A stretch of DNA of 9,764 bases from contig JALUKS010000119.1 of NCBI GenBank assembly GCA_027056465.1, forward strand, positions 1 to 9,764, in the 5' to 3' direction. Shown here in pieces: positions 1 to 6,879 of the stretch. Under the pieces are notes generated by a model. That model searched no databases. It saw only the letters and a program-made list of their open reading frames with translations, and was not told the origin of the DNA. Made by a program: the position numbers and the translations under genes. How positions within the stretch are numbered: the first letter of the stretch is position 1; each line of letters starts with the position of its first letter. The stretch is from Sulfurimonas sp. Its GTDB lineage: Bacteria > Campylobacterota > Campylobacteria > Campylobacterales > Sulfurimonadaceae.

Positions 1-1059
1 GAATGGAGTACCTGTAAAACAGGACACCCTGATTTATATATTCCATTTTTTCAGATAGGCTATGAACTTTTAAAAGATGATGGAATATTAGGTTATATTA
101 CGGTTAATAGTTTTATAAATAGTGTCAATGGACGAGCGATTAGAAAATATTTTGAGAAACAAAGAGCATCATTAAAAATAGTAGATTTTAGAGATGAGCA
201 GATATTCCAATCAAGAATGACTTATACCTGTTTATGTTTTATTCAAAAGAATAGTAATGATTCAGTATTTTATACTCAAGAGAAATCAGATACTTTAAAA
301 GTATTAGAGGAAATGGCATTTATTGAAGAGAAATATGATAATTTAGATTCATTTAAAGGTTGGAGTTTAAAAGATAATAGTTTCGTAAAAGAGATGGAAG
401 CTAGAGGTAAGCCTTTTGGTAAAATATATGATACAAAAAGCGGGATTGCTACATTGAAAAATCATGTATATATTTTTAAACCCATTGATGAAGATGAAGA
501 GTATTACTATTTAGATGAAAATACACCTATTGAAAAAACTATATGTAGAAATATTATAAATAGTAATAAATTGGCTAAATATAATAAGTTTGAAGAGTTA
601 GTTGAAAAGATTATTTTTCCATATAGACATTATAAAGATGCCAAACCTACTATTATAAAAGAAGATGAGTTTAAAATGCACTACCCAAAAGCTTATGAGT
701 ATCTTTGTGAATATAAAGAGTTACTTGCTACACGAGATAAAGGAAAAGGAAAATATCCTGTATGGTATGCTTTTGGTCGAAGTCAATCGTTGGAGAAAAG
801 AAAAGAGAAACTGTTTTTTCCTCAGTTAGTAAATAAAGGTTTTAAAACCTTGTATAGTGAAGATGAAAATTTATATTTTTATAATGGTATGTGTGCTTAT
901 GCTTCAAAGAAAGAACTTTTGAAACTTCAAGAAGTAATGAAGAGTGATGAGTTTTGGAAATATGTTGAAAATAAAGCAAAACATTATGCTTCAGGATATT
1001 ATGGCTTGGGTCGAAATTATTTAAAAGATTTTGGAGTTATAGATGAGCAAATTTGCTAA
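1..1059 (+). CDS. C-terminal part of an Eco57I/TaqI-like N6-adenine DNA methyltransferase or type IIG restriction-modification enzyme (5' end outside window)
   Basis: The frame is open from base 1 to a TAA at 1057-1059 (352 visible codons), so the ATG at 217 is internal and not the start. Numbering from the window edge, residues 9-40 read as the segment that follows the NPPY motif in gamma-class amino-methyltransferases: a DLY motif, then LLKDDGILGYI and VNSF. Residues about 148-159 carry the GIAT...VYIF motif, and 225-345 resemble the TaqI-type DNA-recognition domain (YPKAYEYL, WYAFGRSQ, FPQL, Y-rich tail). In this family such proteins methylate adenine at a specific site, either alone or fused to a nuclease. 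The SAM-binding and NPPY motifs would lie upstream, so activity cannot be judged and a nuclease domain cannot be excluded. Base composition is clearly AT-richer than in trxB and dapB, and arginine is mostly AGA where trxB uses mostly CGN, which suggests horizontal acquisition. The exact family and recognition site are unknown. Confidence 0.8.
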   Translation, partial: EWSTCKTGHPDLYIPFFQIGYELLKDDGILGYITVNSFINSVNGRAIRKYFEKQRASLKIVDFRDEQIFQSRMTYTCLCFIQKNSNDSVFYTQEKSDTLKVLEEMAFIEEKYDNLDSFKGWSLKDNSFVKEMEARGKPFGKIYDTKSGIATLKNHVYIFKPIDEDEEYYYLDENTPIEKTICRNIINSNKLAKYNKFEELVEKIIFPYRHYKDAKPTIIKEDEFKMHYPKAYEYLCEYKELLATRDKGKGKYPVWYAFGRSQSLEKRKEKLFFPQLVNKGFKTLYSEDENLYFYNGMCAYASKKELLKLQEVMKSDEFWKYVENKAKHYASGYYGLGRNYLKDFGVIDEQIC

Positions 1060-1103
1060 AGAGATAAGTTGTAAGACTTTTTCTTTTATTTACAAGAAGA
1101 ACC

Positions 1104-1135
1104 AAAGAGACTCTTTATAAACAAGATAGTATGAT
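1104..1135 (+). promoter_or_regulatory. Possible trxB promoter with overlapping 13-nt dyad
   Basis: TATGAT at 1130-1135 is a fair match to a sigma70 -10 box and lies 62 nt upstream of the trxB ATG. Just upstream, in the -35 region, is a perfect 13-nt palindrome, AAAGAGACTCTTT (1104-1116, 6-bp arms around a single A). A one-base centre is too small for an RNA hairpin loop, so if it matters it would be as a protein-binding dyad. There is no good -35 hexamer, which is common in Campylobacterota promoters. This is motif inspection only in AT-rich DNA where chance matches are frequent. Confidence 0.25.
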
Positions 1136-1197
1136 ACACAAACTCGACAACTTGAAAGAGTTATCAAATGAAATAAATCACTTATAAAGGAAAAAAT

Positions 1198-2142
1198 ATG
1201 ACTATATTAGATTGTGCAATTATTGGTGGAGGTCCTGCTGGGCTTACGGCTGGACTCTATACTACACGCGGTGGACTAGAAAATGTCACTATGTTTGAAA
1301 AGGGTATGCCAGGTGGGCAGATTACTAACTCTTCTGAGATAGAGAACTATCCAGGGGTTACGGGTGAGATTACTGGGATGGATCTGATGATGCCTTGGCC
1401 TGCTCAGTGTCAGAAGTTTGGTCTTAAACATGAGATGGTAAATGTCGTTCGCGTTACAAAAAGTAACGACCTCTTCACTATCCATCAAGAGGATGGTACG
1501 ACTGTGGATGCGCACTCTGTCATTATGGGAACAGGCTCATCTCCTCGCCGTGCTGGTTTTACAGGAGAGAAAGATTTTCTCGGTCGTGGTGTGAGTACAT
1601 GCGCTACTTGTGATGGTTTTTTCTATAAAGGCAAAGAGGTTGTTGTGATAGGTGGAGGTGATACTGCCCTAGAGGAGGCTCTCTATCTTGCCAAAATCTG
1701 CTCAAAAGTCTATCTTGTCCATCGCCGAGATACTTTTCGCTCTGCTCCAAATACAGTAGAACGCATCAAAAAGAGTGAAAATATCGAGCTTATTCTCAAC
1801 TCATTTCCTGATGAAGTCTATGGCGATAGTGCTGGAGTAACGGGTCTTCGAGTCAAAAATAGAGATGGAGAGAGTCGTGATATTAGTGTACCTGGTATTT
1901 TTACTTTTGTTGGAAATGATGTAAATAACCAGACACTTATTCAAGAAGATGGAACTTTTCTTTGCGATATGAATGAGCAGGGGCAAGTTATCGTAGATAT
2001 TAGTATGAAAACTTCGGTTGCAGGACTCTTTGCGACTGGAGATATGCGTATCGCTGCACCAAAACAAGTGATTTCGGCAGCAGGAGATGGTGCAGTAGCA
2101 GCTCTACAAGCTATCTCTTATGTGGATGAACTACTCAACTAA
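1198..2142 (+). CDS. trxB: Thioredoxin reductase (NADPH)
   Basis: This cytoplasmic FAD enzyme passes electrons from NADPH to thioredoxin, supporting disulfide reduction and oxidative-stress defence. At 314 aa it has the normal length for low-molecular-weight bacterial TrxB. Visible motifs in order are the FAD-binding GGGPAG at residues 10-15, PGGQIT at 38-43, the redox-active CATCDG with Cys135 and Cys138, the NADPH-binding GGGDTA at 152-157, the HRRD phosphate-binding motif at 175-178, and the C-terminal FAD motif GLFATGD at 276-282. The intact CxxC separates it from the CxxC-lacking TrxR-like flavodoxin/ferredoxin reductases that Campylobacterota also carry. The start is supported by AAAGGA at 1186-1191, 6 nt before the ATG. 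The gene has its own 138-nt upstream gap after the methyltransferase gene. No trxA is visible, although in relatives such as Campylobacter and Helicobacter trxA is usually next to trxB. dapB follows 79 nt downstream on the same strand. Confidence 0.95.
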   Translation: MTILDCAIIGGGPAGLTAGLYTTRGGLENVTMFEKGMPGGQITNSSEIENYPGVTGEITGMDLMMPWPAQCQKFGLKHEMVNVVRVTKSNDLFTIHQEDGTTVDAHSVIMGTGSSPRRAGFTGEKDFLGRGVSTCATCDGFFYKGKEVVVIGGGDTALEEALYLAKICSKVYLVHRRDTFRSAPNTVERIKKSENIELILNSFPDEVYGDSAGVTGLRVKNRDGESRDISVPGIFTFVGNDVNNQTLIQEDGTFLCDMNEQGQVIVDISMKTSVAGLFATGDMRIAAPKQVISAAGDGAVAALQAISYVDELLN

Positions 2143-2221
2143 AAGTAATGTAATGAAAGAGATAATCAAAAAACTTAGATAAATATGTTATCATTTTAAA
2201 AATAATTTCAAAGGCAATAGT

Positions 2222-2989
2222 ATGATAAAAGTTGGTGTATTTGGGGCAAATGGTCGTGTTGGGAAACTTCTCTTAGAGAACTTAAAAGAGACTCCAAACA
2301 TGAGTCTAAGTAGTGTTTTTGTACGTAGAGAGTTAGACTTTTCTGTAGAACCTTCTGTACTTGTCACAACAGATTTAAAATCTTTTTTGAATGCTTGTGA
2401 CATTGTTATAGATTTTTCTCTTCCTGATGCTTGTGAAGCACTGCTAGAAGCGGCGATGCTTACACCAAAGCCTTTAGTTATAGGAACAACAGGTCTTAAT
2501 ACTCACCAGTTAAATCTTCTCAAAGAAGCGACACTAGAGATGCCTATCCTCTATGCAACAAACATGAGTCTAGGTGTTGCACTTCTTAATAACTTAGTAG
2601 AACAAGCCTCAGCAGCACTCAAGGGTTTTGATATAGAGATAGTAGAGATGCACCATAAACATAAAAAAGATGCTCCTAGTGGTACAGCTCTTACTTTAGG
2701 TGAGCATGCAGCACGAGGACGTGGACTCGAACTTGATAAAGTAAGAGTAAGTGGTCGTGATGGAAACATAGGTGAGCGTAGTGAAGATGAGATAGCAGTT
2801 ATGGCACTTCGTGGTGGAGACATCGTAGGTCGTCATACTGTAGGTTTTTACAATGATGGTGAATTTTTAGAACTAAACCATACAGCTACTTCTCGTTCTA
2901 CATTCTCTAAAGGTGCGCTTCGTGCTGGAGAGTGGCTAATAGATAAAGAGGCAGGTCTCTACTCTATCAAAGATTGCTTAGGGCTTTAG
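2222..2989 (+). CDS. dapB: 4-hydroxy-tetrahydrodipicolinate reductase
   Basis: DapB reduces 4-hydroxy-tetrahydrodipicolinate with NAD(P)H in the diaminopimelate pathway, which supplies both lysine and the meso-DAP of peptidoglycan; it acts in the cytoplasm. The 255-aa protein has the usual length. It shows the Rossmann nucleotide-binding GANGRVG at residues 8-14, GTTG at 88-91, ATNMSLGV at 112-119, and the catalytic signature EMHHKHKKDAPSGTA at 142-156. His144 corresponds to the catalytic histidine and Lys148 to the catalytic lysine of the Escherichia coli enzyme (His159 and Lys163). RGGDIVGRHTVGF at 197-209 is also typical. The ATG is preceded by a moderate ribosome site, AAAGG at 2210-2214. 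It is 79 nt downstream of trxB, in an AT-rich gap with no evident terminator, so it may be cotranscribed or have its own promoter. Its stop codon overlaps the 3' end of the convergent pflA gene. Confidence 0.95.
   Translation: MIKVGVFGANGRVGKLLLENLKETPNMSLSSVFVRRELDFSVEPSVLVTTDLKSFLNACDIVIDFSLPDACEALLEAAMLTPKPLVIGTTGLNTHQLNLLKEATLEMPILYATNMSLGVALLNNLVEQASAALKGFDIEIVEMHHKHKKDAPSGTALTLGEHAARGRGLELDKVRVSGRDGNIGERSEDEIAVMALRGGDIVGRHTVGFYNDGEFLELNHTATSRSTFSKGALRAGEWLIDKEAGLYSIKDCLGL
2986..2989. other. 4-nt tail-to-tail overlap of dapB and pflA
   Basis: The dapB stop TAG occupies 2987-2989 on the plus strand and the pflA stop TAA occupies 2988-2986 on the minus strand, so the two convergent genes share four bases. 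There is no intergenic space for a terminator. No GC-rich stem followed by a T-tract was seen on either strand near the junction; only a short AGAGCTCT palindrome lies at 2988-2995. Confidence 0.9.
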
Positions 2990-5337
2990 AGCTCTTTGGC
3001 ACTCTTAGCTAGTTTTGCCCATGGGGACTCTGAATCTGCTTTGATTGCTGCATCATAAGCTTTTTGTGCCTCTTCATCTCTCCATAATTTCATAAGCACC
3101 ATACCTTTTAAATACTCTGCACGTGAACGTTTATTCTTACTTAATTTTATCTTATCTAAACTCTTTATGATTTTTAATGCTTTTGCATAATTTTCAAGAT
3201 TCATGTAAGATTGATAAAGTGTGAACGCTACATAAGGACTCTGTGCATACGAAGAGGAACTCTTTTGGATTTTTTCTACTTTAAGTCCATAATCTATAAC
3301 AAGATTATCATCTTTTGTATCTCTTCCTAATGTCATCATTGTAACATAACGATCGATGTCCTTATAGCTTTCACCAAAAGCTTTTTCTATCTGTATCATA
3401 CTGCCTAAAAGCTTATCTTGTTGTTCCAGTCTCTTATAAGTATCAAATAGGTATCTATAAACCTCTTTATACTTAGAATTTTTATCACCTTTTATAAGGA
3501 CTATTAAATCCTTGCTCGCTTCTATAACATCACTATAATTCCCTGTTGCAAAATCAACTTTTATATATCTATAGAGCCATTTTTTTCTAAATGCAAGATC
3601 TTTACTCTGAAAATTTTTCTCTGCTATACGTTTGCTTAGTACATAATCTCCACCCTTCATAGCACAATCATATATTCCATCATCCCAACTATCAGAGAGT
3701 GTAATGTTATAGTCATTCGCTATCACAAGTACCTCTTTACACTCTTTATTCTTAAGTGATACTTCCATCATACCTGTTGCAGCATCAGTTATAATACTTT
3801 CAATATCATCATGCTTATCATCCAAAGAGTGAAGAGCATCTTGCATAGCTAGTACATCAGCATATCTTTTATTTGCTAGGAGTAGTTTTGCTTTTTCATA
3901 GATGGCTCTCTCTCCTATTGTGTCATGTGAATACTCTTGTATTAAACTATTATATTCAGCAAGTTTTGTAGAAACATTTGCATCTGATGTTTCAAAAAAG
4001 AGTCCATCTTTTGCTATCTGTATTTTATCAACATAATCACCATCTGGAAACTCTTTGAGATAACGATTTAGTGCTGCCAAACCCTCTTTTTTATTATCTG
4101 TTTTAGCTAGCCATAAAGCCCTTTTACCTAAAAGCATTTCATAGTCATCATTTGATATACTAATGGCATCTGCTAGAGCTTTTGCTATTTTTGCAGCTGT
4201 ATTATATTGTTCCGCATCTGCAAAAGTATTCATCATCTTGAGTGAGTCTTTATATTTTTTATTAAAATATGTTGGCTTAACTACGATAATTTTATCAATA
4301 TAAGAAGCTGCCTCTTTGGGATGAAGTTCAATGAGGCTCTGAGCGATATTATAAGCTGCATAAGCAGCTACATCCAAGTCAGATGTTTCATAGAGTGCTT
4401 TTTTGTAAAACTTTACTGCAGAAGCAATTCCTCCATTAGCTTCTAACATTTCACCCTTGTAGATATAACCTAACTGCGCATATTTCGTATTTTTATGTTC
4501 ACTAAAAAGTCTATCGAAAAAGTAATCTGCATCACTATTTAGACCAACTTTACTATAAGCCTGTGCTATTAAAGAGATTACTTCTGCTATGTTGTTACTT
4601 GAAGAATACTCATTAAGATAAATCTTTGCATACTCGATAACATTATCATAGTCATTCAATCTAGCATAGAGCTTTATCTTATAGTAAAGGAGTTCTGCCT
4701 TAAAAAGGGTATGAGGATACTCTGCTAAAACATCATCAATCACTTCCATAGCACTCTCATACTGTTTTTGAACATAGAGTTTTTTCACCTTCAAATAGTC
4801 AGTTACATCTGCTACTTCTTGTATATGAACAGGATTTCCATGCAGATCCAAACTGCCTATATAAGGCATACTATCTTGATCTAAATAAAATGGAAGATTT
4901 AAACTAATATCTGGTCGTGCTCGTTTTTGTATAAGAGGAAGTTTATCTTTATAACCTATAATAAGCCAAGTTTTTGCAAGTGAAACATCTGCACTAAATA
5001 TTGTTTTGTCTTTAACGAGGTTAAATATTTGAGGAATAAGTTTGAGTTTATGAAAAGGTTTAATACTAATAAAAAAAGTATCTTTTTTATAAAAAGTGTT
5101 CACTTTAAAAAAATCATTTTGTAGGTTCCTAATCTTTCCTACTGGTCTTTTTGAAAATGCACATATGACTTGTGTTGTTACATCAAAGTCATCTTTCATT
5201 GCTTGACATAAGAAAGGTTGAGTCTCTACTATTTTCAGGGTAGAGTAAGGAATAAAGTTATCTTTTGCACTATCAATAGAGATTTCAAGTGCAAAAGAGG
5301 GAAGAGAAAGAAGAGCTAGGAGTATTACTGTTTTCAA
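2986..5337 (-). CDS. pflA: Paralysed flagella protein PflA-like periplasmic TPR protein of the flagellar motor
   Basis: In Campylobacter jejuni, PflA is a periplasmic flagellar-motor scaffold component that works with PflB and is needed for rotation rather than for filament assembly. This 783-aa protein is close to the length I recall for Campylobacter and Helicobacter PflA. Residues 1-16 form a signal peptide with a short basic start, a hydrophobic LLALLSL core and probable cleavage after SFA (Ala16). Residues about 17-160 are beta-rich, and from about 180 to the end there are repeated helical TPR-like units, clear at 180-330, 470-510 and 737-775. Cys44/Cys59 and Cys533/Cys558 could form disulfides in the periplasm. 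It lies 33 nt downstream of nuoN on the same strand, and that adjacency is the strongest reason for naming it PflA rather than a generic TPR protein. The start codon is TTG (5337-5335), chosen from the signal peptide and a strong Shine-Dalgarno; the next in-frame Met is residue 47. Identity rests on context and architecture, not on an alignment. Confidence 0.82.
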   Translation of the reverse strand: MKTVILLALLSLPSFALEISIDSAKDNFIPYSTLKIVETQPFLCQAMKDDFDVTTQVICAFSKRPVGKIRNLQNDFFKVNTFYKKDTFFISIKPFHKLKLIPQIFNLVKDKTIFSADVSLAKTWLIIGYKDKLPLIQKRARPDISLNLPFYLDQDSMPYIGSLDLHGNPVHIQEVADVTDYLKVKKLYVQKQYESAMEVIDDVLAEYPHTLFKAELLYYKIKLYARLNDYDNVIEYAKIYLNEYSSSNNIAEVISLIAQAYSKVGLNSDADYFFDRLFSEHKNTKYAQLGYIYKGEMLEANGGIASAVKFYKKALYETSDLDVAAYAAYNIAQSLIELHPKEAASYIDKIIVVKPTYFNKKYKDSLKMMNTFADAEQYNTAAKIAKALADAISISNDDYEMLLGKRALWLAKTDNKKEGLAALNRYLKEFPDGDYVDKIQIAKDGLFFETSDANVSTKLAEYNSLIQEYSHDTIGERAIYEKAKLLLANKRYADVLAMQDALHSLDDKHDDIESIITDAATGMMEVSLKNKECKEVLVIANDYNITLSDSWDDGIYDCAMKGGDYVLSKRIAEKNFQSKDLAFRKKWLYRYIKVDFATGNYSDVIEASKDLIVLIKGDKNSKYKEVYRYLFDTYKRLEQQDKLLGSMIQIEKAFGESYKDIDRYVTMMTLGRDTKDDNLVIDYGLKVEKIQKSSSSYAQSPYVAFTLYQSYMNLENYAKALKIIKSLDKIKLSKNKRSRAEYLKGMVLMKLWRDEEAQKAYDAAIKADSESPWAKLAKSAKEL

Positions 5338-5345
5338 ATGCTCTT

Positions 5346-5351
5346 CTCCTT
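5346..5351 (-). promoter_or_regulatory. Ribosome binding site fixing the TTG start of pflA
   Basis: On the minus strand AAGGAG (5351-5346) lies 8 nt before the TTG at 5337-5335. It is the only strong Shine-Dalgarno in the 33-nt nuoN-pflA gap. The codons that follow TTG encode an intact signal peptide, so the non-ATG start is favoured over the first internal ATG (residue 47), which would remove the export signal. Confidence 0.75.
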
Positions 5352-5370
5352 GGTAAAAATGATTTAACTA

Positions 5371-6879
5371 TTAATAGCCACTATTATATACAAATGATGT
5401 AATAAACTCTAAAAGAGGGTTTATAATTATAAAAGCAAAAAGAGTTCCCATCGCAGCAATACCGATAATAGTGCGTAGTGCTAATGTAGCATTAGCCACA
5501 TAAATCTCACCATTCGCACCAACAATAGGCTCTTTCATAAACATATAAACGATAAGCTTTAAGTAGTAGTACCCAGCAATAGCAGAGTTAAGTGCCATAA
5601 TAAGTGCTAAAACTGTATAACCACTTGAAACGGCAGAACTAATCATATAGAGTTTACCCCAAAAGAGTGCAAATGGTGGCACACCTGCAAGTGAAAGCAT
5701 AAAGAGACCCATACTAGCAGCTGCTACAGGAGCAGTCTTTATCATACCTGCAAACTTATCATAACTATGGTCAGAAACTTGTCCATCAATTAAATCTTTT
5801 TGACGAGAAATCCATAGCATTGAGAATGCCCCAAGGTTTGTAAAGCTAAAGAGTATCCAGTAGAAAAAGAGTGCAGAGTTTGCTTGTGTAGTTCCTATCA
5901 AAACAGCTGCCATCACAAAACCAGCATGTGAGATAGAACTATATGCAAGCATACGTTTTACATCTGTTTGCACAAGCGCCCACATATTTGATGCAGTCAT
6001 TGTAAGCACAACAAAAGCATAAAGTACCATCTGCAACCAAACAACATGACTATGTACTAAAAATTCAAAAAATCTCATAGCCACTACAAAACCTGCAATC
6101 TTAGGAACAATAGACATATATCCAGCCATTGCAGCAGAAGCACCCTCATAAACATCAGGAGCCCATGTATGAAATGGAACTAATGAGAGTTTAAATGCAA
6201 GTGCAGCTAAGAGAAACGCTATACCGACAAGAACATAAGGCATATCTGCATAACCATTTGCACTTAGCACCATAGCAATTTTATTAATCTCTATAGAGCC
6301 TGTAAGTGCATAAAGAATCATAGCACCAAAACTGAAAAAACCAGCTGCTAATGCACCCATAGTAAAGTATTTTATAGCTGCTTCAAATGATTTATCACGG
6401 TTATGCATCGCGATAAGTGTATAAAGAGCAAGAGATGAAGTCTCAAGTCCTACAAATACTAAAATCATATTGTCCGTTGCAACCATAAACTGAAAACCTG
6501 CAATCATAAATAAGAAGAGTGCAAAAAATTCAGGATATGAAAACTCGTGGAAACGTTTGTTTGTTAATGCAAGTGGTATGAAAAGCATTGAAGCACCAAC
6601 CACTATAAACTGTGCTAAAATAGCCAGTCCATCAATGAGCATTACATCAAACATACCAAGAATTGTACCATTTTCAGAGAAGAGTCCTGCACTATTTAGA
6701 AGTGCAAAGAAATCCATCCCTAAAAAGAGCAGACTTATGACTACATAGAGTGATTTATGTAAACCACTCTTAGCAACTGCCAACACTAGAATCAGGAGAG
6801 CCCCAATAATAGGTATAAGCATTGGAGCAAGTGTCATTACATTTAATGACTCTAAAGGAATATTTATTGGCGCTAACAT
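5371..6879 (-). CDS. nuoN: NADH-quinone oxidoreductase subunit N (complex I, antiporter-like)
   Basis: NuoN is one of three antiporter-like inner-membrane subunits of respiratory complex I that couple quinone reduction to proton translocation. The 502-aa protein is hydrophobic throughout, consistent with 13-14 transmembrane helices. Family residues are in place: Glu146 in VGLETSS, Lys230 in AFKLSLVPFHTW, Lys260 in IVPKIAG and Lys408 in ALFWGK. These match Escherichia coli NuoN Glu133, Lys217, Lys247 and Lys395 with one constant offset of 13. DVKRMLAYSSISHAGF at 305-320 is the conserved broken-helix region. The subunit therefore appears functional. Its ATG overlaps the nuoM stop by one base (TAATG), and AGGAGG (6892-6887) lies 7 nt before it, so translation is probably coupled to nuoM. 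pflA follows after 33 nt. Confidence 0.96.
   Translation of the reverse strand: MLAPINIPLESLNVMTLAPMLIPIIGALLILVLAVAKSGLHKSLYVVISLLFLGMDFFALLNSAGLFSENGTILGMFDVMLIDGLAILAQFIVVGASMLFIPLALTNKRFHEFSYPEFFALFLFMIAGFQFMVATDNMILVFVGLETSSLALYTLIAMHNRDKSFEAAIKYFTMGALAAGFFSFGAMILYALTGSIEINKIAMVLSANGYADMPYVLVGIAFLLAALAFKLSLVPFHTWAPDVYEGASAAMAGYMSIVPKIAGFVVAMRFFEFLVHSHVVWLQMVLYAFVVLTMTASNMWALVQTDVKRMLAYSSISHAGFVMAAVLIGTTQANSALFFYWILFSFTNLGAFSMLWISRQKDLIDGQVSDHSYDKFAGMIKTAPVAAASMGLFMLSLAGVPPFALFWGKLYMISSAVSSGYTVLALIMALNSAIAGYYYLKLIVYMFMKEPIVGANGEIYVANATLALRTIIGIAAMGTLFAFIIINPLLEFITSFVYNSGY

Noticed and set aside
217..219. ATG as the start of a 280-residue gene
   Set aside because: The same frame is open back to base 1 and encodes a recognisable methyltransferase segment with the DLY and LLKDDGILGYI motifs, so this Met is internal.
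1060..1090. Terminator after the methyltransferase gene
   Set aside because: There is a T-rich stretch at 1078-1090 but no GC-rich stem immediately before it.
1276..1515. Minus-strand open frame inside trxB
   Set aside because: It lies entirely opposite conserved TrxB codons and its translation shows no family features. The frame at 1801-2067 is rejected on the same grounds.
2153..2182. Nine-codon reading frame between trxB and dapB
   Set aside because: It is AT-rich, has no Shine-Dalgarno, and is short enough to occur by chance. No attenuation-type hairpin follows it.
2551..2823. Minus-strand open frame inside dapB
   Set aside because: It is serine/proline-rich, opposite the DapB catalytic region, with no ribosome site or recognisable motif. 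The frame at 2191-2403 was rejected for the same reasons.
2988..2995. AGAGCTCT palindrome as a bidirectional terminator
   Set aside because: An 8-bp palindrome with no loop and no flanking T-tracts cannot form a usable terminator hairpin.
6557..6748. Plus-strand 63-codon frame inside nuoN
   Set aside because: It is antisense to conserved NuoN transmembrane segments and has no features of its own.
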